NCBI RefSeq assembly: GCF_014356525.2
Contig: NC_052517.1
Coordinates: 2,176,742 to 2,240,741 of the forward strand
Source: Nilaparvata lugens
Lineage: Eukaryota > Arthropoda > Insecta > Hemiptera > Delphacidae
Direction of reading: 5' to 3'
DNA: 64,000 nt
In this document: positions 9,501 to 18,026 of the stretch, one piece after another
Numbering within the stretch: the stretch's first letter is position 1
Layout of the letters: each line of letters begins with the position of its first letter
The notes under the pieces: generated by a model
What the model saw: the letters and a program-made list of their open reading frames with translations, nothing else
Database searches by the model: none
Told to the model about the DNA's origin: nothing
Translations under genes and position numbers: made by a program

Positions 9501-9987
9501 TTATTCATCATAAATCAGCTGACAAGTGATTACACTGATATGTTGAGAAGCCAGTCTTATTGCTGTATTTCCATAAGGTCTATAGTTTTTTATCAGGTAC
9601 TTGTGGATGAGAATACTGCGTGAGGTCTACTGTTCACAGAACTACTAGTTATTTAATTTACGATTGTTTCCAATTTCTGTCAACAGGTGCAGGTCTAGCA
9701 ATGTTCTCGAAGACCAGGTTTACGCCTACGCCGACAAAATCAGCTGTGAGTATCTCAACATTCGCGCCAGGCCTTGGATCACATTCGAACTGCCCGAGGT
9801 CTACGGGAAACTACTAGACAAAATCCGGAAGACTTCGAGAAGTTCGAGTATCACGAACTCAATGGAACCCATCACCTGCATATAACGAGGGAAGCATGGG
9901 GAAGTGGCTAAGGTTATCAGGAATTTATTCAGGGAAAATGGTGACAGTGTTGTTGAGAATGGTGTAAACGGTGAGGGGATATGCTAG
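525..9987 (+). CDS. Gene 1: SERHL2/kraken-like serine hydrolase, five exons, last exon frame-disrupted
   Basis: Spliced model: 525-597, 1544-1704, 3453-3685, 5368-5560 and about 9687-9987. The first four exons join in frame into about 220 residues. Seen: His40-Gly41-Trp42 in an ALHGW-x-DN context (oxyanion-hole HG of alpha/beta hydrolases), DLPGHG near residues 66-71, and the nucleophile elbow GHSLGG with Ser110. Exon 4 gives a charged region ending TRDPRLK, and exon 5 a GTHHLH motif that should hold the catalytic His. From family knowledge, these belong to the serine hydrolase-like group that includes vertebrate SERHL2 and Drosophila kraken, about 300-330 residues long; the substrate is not established. 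No signal peptide or membrane segment is visible. Gene 2 has the same exon phases. Oddities are the probable GC donor of intron 2 and the frame breaks in exon 5, so the copy is either a young pseudogene or carries assembly indels. Confidence 0.82.
788..892. repeat. Short GC-rich foldback hairpin in intron 1
   Basis: The left arm (791-835, GAGCGTAATGCGCGACTTTA...) is repeated in inverted order at 848-890 around a loop of about 12 bases containing GCGAAGCG. It stands out from the AT-rich surroundings. The open frame across it (725-961) resembles no protein I know and is probably incidental. No tRNA or microRNA family was recognised. Confidence 0.6.
904..1261. mobile_element. MITE-like element with TTTTTTCTACAACTGC inverted ends
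   Basis: TTTTTTCTACAACTGC at 904-919 is matched in inverted orientation by GCAGTTGTAGAAAAAA at about 1245-1260. The interior holds repeats around CTGCGCATGCGCGGATGG. No transposase is visible, so it is non-autonomous. It may share an origin with the adjacent hairpin at 788-892. Confidence 0.55.
1544..1704 (+). CDS. Gene 1 exon 2 (HGW oxyanion motif, GHG)
   Basis: Acceptor TTTGTTTGTAG ends at 1543. The 161 nt read WWGPEDRQPY-LALHGWQDN through DLPGHGLSSPYPQ and end in phase 0. The donor is CACAG|GCAAGT, a GC donor otherwise matching the consensus. The nearest GT (1709) would break the frame into exon 3, whereas the GC site joins Q to GMTYY exactly. Confidence 0.8.
1708..2640. repeat. Minisatellite, about 22-bp unit, start of gene 1 intron 2
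   Basis: Diverged tandem copies of TCAAGTCAAACTGTAGTCA with an ATTCAAG spacer run from just after the exon 2 donor to about 2160. They resume at 2430-2640 after an inserted GC-rich element. Open frames reading QVKV/FKSNC are by-products of the repeat. Confidence 0.8.
2179..2403. mobile_element. GC-rich MITE inside the minisatellite
   Basis: About 225 bp of GC-rich sequence interrupts the AT-rich minisatellite. Ends GGTGCGTACAGA (2179) and TCTGTACGCA (2391-2400) are inverted repeats. The interior is rich in GAGCG/CGCTC motifs. No coding capacity was recognised. Confidence 0.6.
2641..3313. mobile_element. TIR element carrying a nested family-X element
   Basis: TTTACACCAAAGTT at 2641 and AACTTTGGTGTAAA ending at 3313 form inverted ends, with the adjoining AAAATGTTAA also matching. 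Inside, 2745-3283 is a minus-oriented copy of family X, a repeat bounded by CCTACAGTTA and TGTGCAACTAGTGCGC that also occurs at 38503-38900, 39703-40243 and, in part, 63433-63500. Confidence 0.6.
3453..3685 (+). CDS. Gene 1 exon 3 (nucleophile elbow GHSLGG)
   Basis: Acceptor TTTCTCCAG ends at 3452. The 233 nt open with GMTYYIFWDTMVLIRR and contain KVSLIGHSLGGAAGFLYA with Ser110, then LISIDIVCPR. The exon ends in phase 2 at GACAA|GTGAGT. It has exactly the length of gene 2 exon 3. Confidence 0.85.
3676..3972 (+). repeat. 148-bp tandem duplication containing the exon 3 donor
   Basis: GTATTGACAAGTGAGTATA occurs at 3676 and again at 3824. Each copy is followed by the same TGATACTGTATCATATTC stretch and a Helitron-B 5' end (TCTATACTATAATAAAG at 3776 and 3907). 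The last exon codons and the GTGAGT donor are therefore duplicated in the intron. Confidence 0.8.
3907..4130 (+). mobile_element. Helitron-B copy
   Basis: Starts A|TCTATACTATAATAAAG and ends GCGGAACTAG|T, fitting Helitron rules (5' TC, 3' CTRR, A/T target, no TSD). The 3' hairpin found in the copy at 13234 is deleted here. The interior carries the family marker GACGCATCATCACGTCTCAA. Confidence 0.7.
4150..4757 (+). mobile_element. HINE/Helentron-like element (family H) with duplicated 3' half
   Basis: Begins TT|GACCGAGCGAAGTGAGG and ends CAGAACTACTAGT. The roughly 205-bp 3' half, from TATAAAAGGAAAAAGGAGCC to ACTACTAG, is present twice in tandem. The 5' flank TCTATACTATAAT (4136-4148) is a Helitron-B end that the element interrupted. 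No ORF is present. Confidence 0.65.
4840..5193 (-). mobile_element. Long palindromic hairpin element (family R) with 16-bp flanking repeats
   Basis: The left arm carries GACCGGTTTCGGTTATTACA and CCATTGTCAATCTCTGATAA, and these return inverted on the right, giving arms of about 150 bp. AAAGTTTTCCAGTGGC flanks it directly on both sides (4824-4839, 5194-5209), consistent with a target-site duplication. Related copies lie at 6396, 34407, 48385 and 59018. Confidence 0.75.
5368..5560 (+). CDS. Gene 1 exon 4
   Basis: Acceptor AATTGACAG ends at 5367. The first base completes the Lys codon split by intron 3. The 193 nt read FLKYEGLPESSQPRYEYDEM through MKRGMQPSRQNSREFMFT and RDPRLK, ending in phase 0 at AAG|GTCAGT. 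This corresponds to the cap and linker region of the hydrolase and has exactly the length of gene 2 exon 4. Confidence 0.82.
5640..5910. repeat. 41-bp minisatellite in gene 1 intron 4
   Basis: About six near-identical units alternate TGATACTGTATCATGTGAGG and TGATACTGTATCAAGTTGAG. The 13-bp palindrome TGATACTGTATCA occurs twice per unit. Confidence 0.85.
5910..5943 (+). pseudogene. Exon 4 tail copy 1 with donor
   Basis: ATGGCAAAACCGGGATCCAC and GATTGAAG|GTCAG repeat the last codons of exon 4 (GDPRLK) and its donor within intron 4. Confidence 0.7.
6288..6352 (+). pseudogene. Exon 4 tail copy 2, frame intact, with donor
   Basis: Sixty bases repeat the last 20 codons of exon 4 and the GTCAGT donor. 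Six codons differ: five changes are synonymous and one replaces Arg with Trp. The frame is uninterrupted. No clear acceptor lies directly upstream, so independent exon use is not shown. Confidence 0.7.
6396..6665 (+). mobile_element. Palindromic hairpin element (family R)
   Basis: Starts TTTTTGTGTAGTTGAGAAG, with inverted arms around a short centre near 6555 that carry the GACCGGTTTCGGTTA motif. The right arm ends ...TTAGTCTTTGTCA, where a Helitron-A has inserted at the following T. Confidence 0.7.
6666..7378 (+). mobile_element. Helitron-A, non-autonomous, 713 bp
   Basis: Starts A|TCTTCTATATATATAAAAGC with a CACT/GACT microsatellite, and ends GGCGAGCGAAGTGAGCC-TGACGGCTAG|T. The GC-rich hairpin just before a CTAG terminus, and insertion between A and T without TSD, are diagnostic of Helitrons. 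It contains an internal inverted pair around GGGGTCCAGGGGGCGGAGCC. No Rep/Hel ORF is present. A second copy lies at 14809-15465. Confidence 0.85.
7671..7725 (+). pseudogene. Exon 4 tail copy 3, broken
   Basis: Matches ...CAAAACAG-CGAGAA-TTT through GATTGAAG|GTCAGT, but has a TAG in frame and substitutions. It lies in the same repeat context as the other copies: preceded by TTGTATCAAATTATGG, followed by GTCAGT. Confidence 0.55.
7857..7905 (+). pseudogene. Exon 4 tail copy 4, diverged
   Basis: GAATTCGTGTTCAAC-TGGTATCCAGGATTGAAG|GTCAGTATT aligns with the end of exon 4 and its donor. Confidence 0.5.
8041..8085 (+). pseudogene. Exon 4 tail copy 5, donor one base short
   Basis: ATGCAGCCATTATGGCAAAA then GGATCCACGATTGAAG, followed by TCAGT, so the donor G is lost. 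The middle of the tail is deleted. Confidence 0.55.
8119..8504 (+). mobile_element. Family G1 (TG-microsatellite element), 3' half
   Basis: Matches the distal half of the fuller copies at 32036-32922 and 55333-56194 and ends in the same GGCAAGGAAGTTGTGTGAG and GCGCCACACCAGATT. It is cut at its 5' side and abutted by a family H element. Confidence 0.65.
8506..9649 (+). mobile_element. Family H (HINE-like) element with tandem 3' halves
   Basis: Starts GACCGAGCGAAGTGACATC. It contains a duplicated 5' motif (ATGTTGCACATTTACGGC twice) and a roughly 70-bp repeat around CATCGAACATCTTGAAAATG. The 205-bp 3' half follows in tandem to 9649, ending ACTACTAGT. It lies immediately upstream of gene 1 exon 5. 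Confidence 0.65.
9687..9987 (+). CDS. Gene 1 exon 5, frame-disrupted terminal exon
   Basis: Similarity to gene 2 exon 5 runs through three frames. TGAGLAM (from 9683) is followed after a one-base loss near 9704 by LEDQVYAYADKISCEYLNIR. Another one-base loss near 9827 leads to EDFEKFEYHELNGTHHLH, and a change in the GGGG run near 9898-9901 leads to EVAKVIRNLFREN, ending at TAG 9985-9987. The aligned acceptor position (9681-9682) reads CA rather than AG, and the nearby AG at 9685-9686 would meet a stop in phase 0. Changes at short G runs could be assembly errors. Otherwise the gene has recently decayed at its 3' end, which would remove the catalytic His region (GTHHLH). Confidence 0.65.
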
Positions 9988-9990
9988 GGA

Positions 9991-10260
9991 TGGATCAAGG
10001 GATAAAGTGTGGGAAAGATAAATCAAGGGACGAAAAAGTTGATAAGAAAAATAAAGGGATGAAAGTGAAGAATAAAATGGTTCAAGAGACAATCAGAAAA
10101 ACATCCCTAGCTTAAAGTGAGAATATAGGATAAAGTGATCAAGGGATAAAGTGTGGGAAAGATAAATCAAGGGACGAAAAAGTTGATAAGACAAATAAAG
10201 AGACGAAAGTGAAGAATAAAATTGTTCAAGAGACAATCAGAAAAACATCCCTAGTTTAGA
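9991..10260 (+). repeat. About 145-bp tandem duplication in the gene 1 3' flank
   Basis: ATCAAGGGATAAAGTGTGGG to AACATCCCTAG occurs twice. AATAAA occurs at 10050 and 10071 in the first copy and could serve as polyadenylation signals for gene 1. Confidence 0.65.
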
Positions 10261-10267
10261 GTGAGAA

Positions 10268-10868
10268 CATAGAGAAACAATAGCATAAATAGATATGCCA
10301 TGGTATAGGGCGTTTATGTCGCAACTTTTACTGTCATCTCAAGCCGATTACTGTCGATTTATACTGTTTTGACCGGGTAAGAGTGTATGAACGGCACAAT
10401 ATGAGAGACTACCAGCGTCGTAAAGCTTCACAGGAAAGAACTACGTGGACTATCGGCTTGAGATAACAGTAAAAGTTGCGACATAAACGCCTTATACCAT
10501 GGGATATCTACTTACGCTATTGTTTCTCTATGGTAGTAGTGTACTTACTGAGTATATCTGATGTGATATCTACAGTAAATATCCTCACTATAATTTAGAG
10601 TGAGAATATAGGCATAGAGAAACAATAGCGTAAGTAATATCTCATGGTATAGGGCGTTTATGTCGCAACTTTTACTGTATCTCAAGCCGATTACTGTCGA
10701 TTTTTACTGTTTTGACCGGTAAGAGTGTATGAACGGCACATATGAGAGACTACCAGCGTCATAAAGCTTCACGGGAATAACTACGTGACTATCGCTTGAG
10801 ATAACAGTAAATTGCGACATAAACGCCCTATACCTGGGATATCTACTTACGCTATTGTTTCTCTATGG
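10268..10868. mobile_element. Two palindromic M1 MITEs in a row
   Basis: Copies at 10268-10532 and 10612-10868 are bounded by CCATAGAGAAACAATAG and its inverse. Each has inverted arms (GGGCGTTTATGTCGCAACTT) and a unique centre with GAGAGACTACCAGCGTC. No ORF. Confidence 0.75.
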
Positions 10869-10914
10869 TGGAATATAGGTTATAGACTCAAATGTATGGA
10901 TAAATACATAAATG

Positions 10915-11662
10915 CTAAGGCTAAAATAAACTTTCTACTGGTGATATTTTTCAAAGTTTTTCGATTTGTATATCATCAAGCTATCAAATGAAAAAGTTTT
11001 CTCAGGAAAACATTTTTTTTCGAGATATGAGCGCTTTAAGTTTAAATTTTTGGGACAGTACATTTCAAATTCGGTAAGAGACAAATCCATGAGATTTAGA
11101 GGATAAATTCTTCATGGTATTTATTTATTTTTTTATATATTACAATCATATGAATATGATTGGATAGAAACAACAGCCACAGCTCAAAAACTATTCTGTT
11201 CCCAAATTTTGATAAATAATAAAATGTCGAAAAAAATAGGTTATGTTCTTACTGAGGGAGTTAGGTTGATTAAATAGAATAAAAATTATTTAAAAAATAT
11301 CAATTTTAAGAAAGTTATTCAATTTACCAAAAATAACTCAACTAAAAGTTATTTTTTGGTCATTTTTAGTAAATTGAATAACTTTCTTAAAAATGGATGT
11401 TTCAATAGTTTTTTTGTTTATTCGTTCAACAATACCATGAAGAATCTATCCTCTAAATCGCATGGATTTATCTCTTACCGAATTCGAAATGTTCTGTCCC
11501 AAAAATTTAAACTTTAGGCGCTCATATCTCGAAAAGAATGATCGAAAAAAAATGTTTTCCTGAGAAAACTTTTTCATTTTGATAGCTTGATGACATACAA
11601 ATCGAAAAACTTTGAAAAATATCGTCAGTAGAAAGTTTATTTTTAGCCTATGCACAGCCTTA
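10915..11662. mobile_element. Foldback element (family F2)
   Basis: Arms of about 210 bp (10919-11118 and 11439-11660) are inverted copies carrying AAATCCATGAGATTTAGAGG and GGAAAACATTTTTT. The interior includes a fragment also seen at 19548-19700. Short reading frames in the arms are not protein-like. Confidence 0.7.
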
Positions 11663-11735
11663 CAGCTTAAAAATACAGTATTTTGTCGTTATATTTATGT
11701 TGAATAAACAGTTGTATTTATCTGAAAGATTTAGT

Positions 11736-11878
11736 GCCGGTTGCACAAAAGCCGGTTAAGTTTTAATCGTGGTTCAAGATCCATCAGAGAAGCCGGCTTT
11801 TAAAAGAAGTCATCTCTGCTTGTATCTTATGTACTTAACCATGATTAAAATTCAACCGGCTTTTGTGCAACCGGGCCT
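11736..11878. mobile_element. Palindromic MITE (family P)
   Basis: Inverted ends CCGGTTGCACAAAAGCCGGT flank CCAATCAGAGAAG-type inner arms. Further copies lie at 28274, 42896 and 43899, and a fragment at 49140. Confidence 0.8.
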
Positions 11879-11992
11879 TAGAGAAATATAATAAGCTAAT
11901 TAAATAGAAAAAAATGTAAATTACGATAATATTAATTGAAGATGGTTCTATTTTAGTCAGAACAAGAATGTACTTACAAACTCTGTTAATTC

Positions 11993-13195
11993 TATAGTGA
12001 GGTCCACGTTATAATGGCAGTGTTTGATTAACAATGGTATTGCATCCTTGTCTATCATTCAACAAAGCAGATAGCACTATCTCTTTCTCGCTTTGCTCTG
12101 TTGCCAGATCGTCATTTAAAAATGTGGAATTGATGATTAATTAATAAAATATTTCATTTTGATGATGAAAATTTCATTATCAAATTATTGAAAAAGTATA
12201 TTTCGCACCTAGAGTAGAAAATGAGATTTTTCCGGCTCGAAATCGGTTTTCAAGTCCTCGGCCGTAGGCCGATGACTAGAAAAGATTGAGAGAACATTTT
12301 TTTGCCCGTGTGCGAAACGCTATTTTTCGCCACACACAAAAATAAACAATATATATATATGAGAATATTAAGATAAAGAAAGGAAAAAAGATGTTGTCAA
12401 AAGTGTTAAATATATGAGAATAGTTGTTTACTAAGCACTTCCGAAAGCAGAAGTGGAAGGTGATCGCTCTAGCAGATCTGAGGTAATCTGAATATCAGGA
12501 AATTGTCCAAGTATTTTTATTTTTTATTCTGATTTGTCTAATAACCTAAAAGATGATGTTCAATTATGTGGAGGTTGAGTTTACACTTTTTTGTTCTTTC
12601 AAATGACAGTAAGATGATATTATTATAAATGTTCTAATTATTGAATAATGAACACAAATAATGAAAAGTTTTTTGATTAGCTGTTTTTTTGATCACCTTT
12701 CTTAGTTCGATGTTAGCGGCTGGAAAGGATACTCTTTCCGCCTAGCCGGAAAGAAACCTGTTCTGACGTCAGACGAGAGTCGTCTGCAAACAATGTCTTT
12801 CAGATCTACGTAGGGACTGGAAAACAGCTGCTTTCTGTTTAGTGTGGCGAAAACATAATTAATCCTCAAAATATTCACTCTCAATCATGAAAATTTATTA
12901 TTCTATTATTGACAAATATAATCTTCTTGGCGAATAGAATACACTTATTTCAAACGAGAATGAACAGTTAATATTACATCAATAAACCTGTATCAGCTAC
13001 CGTCCATAGAAGGCATTGACAAGACAGTGAGGTTCGGCAACGTTGTTCTGCTATCTTTCTTCACTGTCATTATAACGTGAACGTCACTATATCAATTAGT
13101 GTTCGACAATATGATACAGTATCATTTCAATCTGATACACAACACCATAATTTGATACAGAACAGGATAGCGCTATCAAATACTACGTATTGTGC
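11993..13195. mobile_element. Long T-family MITE split by an inserted E element
   Basis: The left TIR TAGTGAGGTCCACGTTATAA is at about 11995 and the right inverse TIR at about 13066-13091. The middle (about 12198-12860) is family E (TTTCGCACCTAGAGTAGAAA ... TGACGTCAGACGAGAGTCG), also found at 46164-47066. A T-type GATACAGTATC fragment follows to 13195. Confidence 0.6.
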
Positions 13196-13233
13196 AGCTC
13201 TATACTTCCACTTGAGATAATTTATTGTACTAA

Positions 13234-13462
13234 TCTATATAATATAATAAAGGAAAGAACTGGCTTATACAGGTAGGGGATAGGAAATTCACGAATGACG
13301 CATCATCACGTCTCAACTACTCAACTCATTAACTTCACATTTTGCATATAGATTCCTAATTCACCGAGGATGGTTATAGGCCTATTTTAAATTCTTCCAG
13401 ATTCCAGTACTTCAAGTTTTCAATTATTATTAGACCCTTGCGGAGCACGGGTTACCTGCTAG
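13234..13462 (+). mobile_element. Helitron-B copy with complete ends
   Basis: Starts A|TCTATATAATATAATAAAG and ends CCTTGCGGAGCACGGGTTAC-CTGCTAG, where the terminal stem-loop is readable. At 229 bp it is the most complete short copy here. Confidence 0.75.
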
Positions 13463-13612
13463 ATAGAGATAAGAATAAATAATGTGATAATTAGAGTGAG
13501 ATCGACTTCTGGCTGTCAGCGTTGTTACATGGGAAACATAGGTGTTTATTCTTTCGAATACTGACACTTTGAAGTGATCTCATTATAGAAAAATTTCCTA
13601 GTTCATTATGGA

Positions 13613-14476
13613 GTTTGGAGCTATTGATTATTTTGTGGAGCTATTGATTATTTTGTGGAGTTACTGATTAATCTTGTGGAGCTATTGATTAATTTTGTGG
13701 AGCTATTGATTAATTTTGTGGAGCTACTGATTAATTTTGTGGAGTCGCTGATTAATTTTGCGGAGCTATTGATTCACTTTGTAGAGTCACTGATTAATTT
13801 TGTAGAGCTATTGATTCATTTTGTGGAGTCACTGATTAATTTTGTGGAGCTATTGATTAATTTTGTGGAGCTACTGATTAATTTTGTGGAGCTATTGATT
13901 AATTTTGTGGAGTCACTGATTAATCTTGTGGAGCTATTGATTAATTTTGTGGAGTCACTGATTAATTTTGTGGAGTCACTGATTAATTTTGTGGAGTCAC
14001 AGATTTATTTTGTGGAGCTATTGATTAATTTTGTGGAGCTATTGTGGAGCTATTGATTAATAGGATTCAATTTCCTAATTTTAAGTTTTAAATTGTCCAA
14101 ATATTATAGGTTATGTCCATTCAAATTTCTACACTAAATCACTCAATATGCTCTTAAAAATAGAACAACTGACTTGTCCATAAAGTGAGGTCCACGTTAT
14201 AATGGCTGATTATAAAGAGGTCCACTGATTAATTTTGTGGAGCTATTGATTAATTTTGTGGAGCTATTGATTAATTTTGTGAAGCGATTGATTAATTTTG
14301 TGGAGCTATTGATTAATTTTGTGGAGTCACTGATTAATCTTGTGGAGCTATTGATTAATTTTGTGGAGCTATTGATTAATTTTGTGAAGCTATTGATTAA
14401 TTTTGTGGAGCTATTGATTAATTTTGTGGAGCTATTGATTAATTTTGTGGAGCTATTGATTAATTTTGACTATTGA
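13613..14476 (+). repeat. Two arrays of a 21-bp minisatellite
   Basis: The unit GATTAATTTTGTGGAGCTAT+T is repeated about 20 times at 13613-14068 and about 11 times at 14226-14470. They are separated by 160 bp containing T-family TIR fragments. Because 21 is divisible by three, long frames of an INFVELL heptad stay open. No start context, splice site or neighbouring coding sequence supports a protein. Confidence 0.85.
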
Positions 14477-14808
14477 ATGTATGTTTATAATAATATATTT
14501 GGAATCCTTGAGGTTTTTGTTATCTATCAATTAGTTTTTTGTTGTTCTCAATTTGTTTTTATTACTTCATTAGCATATAAGAAGCTATATACTATAAATG
14601 TGAAGAAATATAAAAGCATTATTAGTAAAATGTTTCTTCCTGTATTTATAGCATTACCTTATTAACTCTATTCAAAATATTTTTGAAAAACTGATTGGAG
14701 TTCCTGTTTTCTAATTAATTCAAGGGCCAAGCCACACGAGGTTTTTTTCTATCGGCACAAAACGACAGGAAACTCTATGATTGGCTAATCGAGAATAGAA
14801 TAATAATA
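14477..14808. other. AT-rich sequence, nothing recognised
   Basis: No TIR, splice-like or coding feature was found apart from short incidental frames. Confidence 0.4.
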
Positions 14809-15465
14809 TCTTCTTTATATAAAAGCGAAATGGCACTCACTCACTGACTGACTGACTGACTGATTCACTCACTCACTCGCAGAACTAAAAATCTACCGGA
14901 CGAAAAACTTTCAAATTTGGTAGGTATGTTCAGTTGGCCCTTTAGAGGCGCACTAAGAAATCTTTTGGCAATATTTTAACTCTAAGGGTTGTTTTTAAGG
15001 GTTTAAAGTTCGTCATTTAGCATGTATATTCTTCTTCTCCCCATCTCTCAATTATAATTGAAATTTCCATATGATATGTTACTACAGAACTATAATCTAG
15101 AGAGAGTACCTCTTCGAAACAGTTGTTAACTGGCAACTAAATTAATAATTTTGTCAGGTTGGCATTAAGTTGAGTTGACTTTGTTAGGTTGGCACCAAGT
15201 TGAAGATTTAAATGCATTTATCGCGGAAAAATTGATTGCGCACTGCTACTTCAATCCTGGGAATATTATATTACTAGACGTCGGGCTCGCTTCGCTCGCC
15301 ATATCCGTTTAGCCAGCCGTTTAGTCTGGACCCCCGACTGGATTGTCCTAACATATGATAAAAACGCCCAAATTTCGCGAGCCTGCTGATCTCATTCTTG
15401 GGGGTCCAGGGGGCGGAGCCCCCTGGCTAGACGGATGTGGCGAGCGAAGCGAGCCTGATGGCTAG
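14809..15465 (+). mobile_element. Helitron-A second copy, 657 bp
   Basis: A|TCTTCTTTATATAAAAGCG to GGCGAGCGAAGCGAGCC-TGATGGCTAG|T. It is closely similar to 6666-7378 but lacks part of the internal GC-rich inverted pair. Confidence 0.85.
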
Positions 15466-15682
15466 TACTATGATAAAGGAAAGAGCTGGCTTATGCAAGT
15501 ATAGGATAGTAAAATAATGTTTGACGCATCATCACGTCTCAACTACTCAACTGATTAATTAGAAATTTTGCATATAGATTCTTAATTAACCGAGGATGGT
15601 TATAGGCCTATTTTCAATTATTCAAGATTGAATTACGTCAAGTTTTCAATTAGACCCTTGCGGAGCACGGGTTACCTGCTAG
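15466..15682 (+). mobile_element. Helitron-B copy abutting Helitron-A
   Basis: Begins TACTATGATAAAGGAAAG directly after the CTAG of Helitron-A, lacking the first TCTA, and ends GGGTTACCTGCTAG|T. The junction suggests that Helitron-A inserted into the 5' end of this copy. Confidence 0.7.
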
Positions 15683-15867
15683 TATGTAATAGACAATAGA
15701 TTATGTATTGTGATAACTTGGACTAAATTGGCGAAAAATAATGGAAAAGAATTGATAAATATATATTTTCCAACGATCTGATAATAAATTTTCATAATTG
15801 AGACTGAGGGATTTGTTGAATGTATTTGACAACGATCTGACAACGTAGCGAAGCTATAAAGCAAAAC

Positions 15868-16640
15868 TGACAGGCAAGGATAGCAACACCAATGTTAATC
15901 AAATACTGCCATTATAACGTGGACCTCACTATAGAACAAGAACAACCACAACATGATAGTCTACAGTATCAACAAAATATGATACAGTATCATCTCAACT
16001 TGATACACAACACCATAATTTGATACAGGACAGGATGGAGCTATCTGCCTTGTGGAATGACAGACAAGGTTAGTAACACCAATGTTAATCAAATACTTCC
16101 ATTATAACGTGGACCTCACTATAGCAATTGGCTTTCGACAATATGATACAGTATCATCTCAACTTGATTCACAACACCATAATCTGATACAAAGCAGGAT
16201 AGACTATCTGCTTTGTGGAATGATAGGCAAGGATAGCAACACCAATGTTGATCAAACACTGCCATTATAACGTGGACCTTACTATAGAACAAGAACAACC
16301 ACAACATAAGACAGTATAGAAACAATATGATACAGTATCAACTCAACTTGATACACAACACCATATTTTTACAGGACAGGATGGAGCTATCTGCTTTGTG
16401 GAATGATAGACAAGTATAGCAACACCAATGTTAATCGAATACTGCCATTATAAAGTGGACCTCACTATAGCAATTAGTGTTCGACAATATGATACAGTAT
16501 CAACATACTATGATACAGTATCATCTCAACTTGATACACTACACCACAATTTGATACAGAACAGGATTGATACACAACATCACAATATGATACACCAATG
16601 TTAATCAAACACTGCCATTATAACGTGGACCTCACTAAAG
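15868..16640. mobile_element. T-family array, five right ends in tandem
   Basis: CCATTATAACGTGGACCTCA-CTATAG recurs, ending near 15933, 16123, 16286, 16470 and 16640, spaced 163-190 bp. Each unit contains TGATACAGTATCATCTCAAC and GACAAGGATAGCAACACCAA. Confidence 0.8.
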
Positions 16641-16788
16641 AATTTTCTGAAGTAGGTTTTTTGGTGTAAGAAGTGTTGCCTATCTTCCCCTTCAGATCTC
16701 ACACATATTTCTACTGGCTATAAAAAGTATAGCAATAATGTAATGCGGGTTGCCTAACCTGTTCCTTCATCAATTTCATTGCCTAATA

Positions 16789-17064
16789 CCATAGAGAAAC
16801 GATAGCATAAGTAGATATCCCATGGTATGGGGCGTTTATGTCGCAACTTTTACTGTTATCTCAAGCTGATAGTTCACGTAGTTATTTCCTATGCAGCTGT
16901 GTGACGCTGATAGTCTCTCAAATTGTGCCGTTCATACACTATTACCCTAACAAAACAGTGAAAATTGACAATAATCGACAGTAATCGGCTTGAGATAACA
17001 GTAATAGTTGCGACATAAATTCCCTATACCATGGGATATCCACTTACGCTATTGTTTCTCTATG
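16789..17064. mobile_element. Palindromic M1 MITE
   Basis: CCATAGAGAAACGATAGC ... GCTATTGTTTCTCTATG ends with inverted GGGCGTTTATGTCGCAACTT arms. Same family as 10268 and 30768. Confidence 0.75.
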
Positions 17065-17600
17065 CTAATACAATCTATAGTGAGACGTTTTAATCAATAT
17101 ATTGAATATTAAATTGTGATCATTGGTTGAATGTAATTCATTTTATAGTGAGATCTACAGTGAAGGAAGATAGAAGAACAATGTTGCCGATTCTCTATAT
17201 TGCCACTGCCTTCCATAGAGGATAGCTGATACAGGTATATCTGAAGTAAGAACAACTGTTCATTTTTGTTCAAAGTGATCAATCATGATTTAGTCTCAAG
17301 GAAATATATTTCTGAATAATAAAGTCTCATAACTGAGATTAAATATGTTGATGACTATTATATTAAGCGAGCAATTTCTGTATATCTGTTTATATTTTTG
17401 TATCTAGTTAGTTATGTTCAACGGATCTAGAAAACGGCTCTAACGATTTTCACGAAATTTGGAACATAGTTATTATTATTATCATCATCGTATGACTTTC
17501 AATGGTGGGGAGACCCAAGGGTAGTTCCACCTCGCCGTATATAGTTCAAAGTTCCCTAATGGGAAACCGGACACTAAGGTTATAGTGAGCACAATACTTT
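17065..17600. mobile_element. Truncated T-long element and SINE2 3' fragment
   Basis: 17150-17340 matches the start of long T elements (TAGTGAGATCTACAGTG, then GGATAGCTGATACAGGTATA). 17490-17580 matches the tail of SINE2 (GGTGGGGAGACCCAAGGGTA-GTTCCACCTCG), as in 54815. Confidence 0.5.
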
Positions 17601-17971
17601 AAATTCACACTAATAATTATATTTAAATAATATCACATTACTACAAACAATAATGTCCATTGATGATAAATAACCAACAAATTATTGTTGAGTAATGAAG
17701 TGAAATTTGAAGAAATGGAGATACTGAAAGGGAAATTTTGTCGCGAAAAAGAGCTGCAAAAAGGGAAATTTGTGCTTCAGACTATGATCATACTAGCCTG
17801 AAGCAATCAGCTGACAAAAATGTGGTCTGCTGTCTATGGGTTGAACTTGTGGAAGGTCAACATTACGACGTCAGTTATTTATTCACAACACCCAACATTC
17901 CACCAAGATAATGATTAAAAACAAAAATTTCTAGTTGATATTATCCCAAATCACATTGGAAACCAATAATT

Positions 17972-18026
17972 ATGGAAAGATCTTATGAAGACATCGATAT
18001 TCCCGTACCTTGGGGTCATATAAGCG
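17972..18026 (+). CDS. Gene 2 exon 1
   Basis: ATG at 17972 opens MERSYEDIDIPVPWGHIS plus one base, ending in phase 1 before GTGAGT. This is the same motif and phase as gene 1 exon 1, shortened by six codons. Confidence 0.75.

Noticed and set aside
13655..14056. 133-codon ORF of INFVELL heptads as a real protein
   Set aside because: It is fully explained by a 21-bp minisatellite, and no promoter, splice or flanking coding signal is present.
16082..16325. Small ORFs in T arrays (QYDTVSSQLDTQHHNLIQ)
   Set aside because: The same frame recurs in every T unit and is a translation of the GATACAGTATC repeat.
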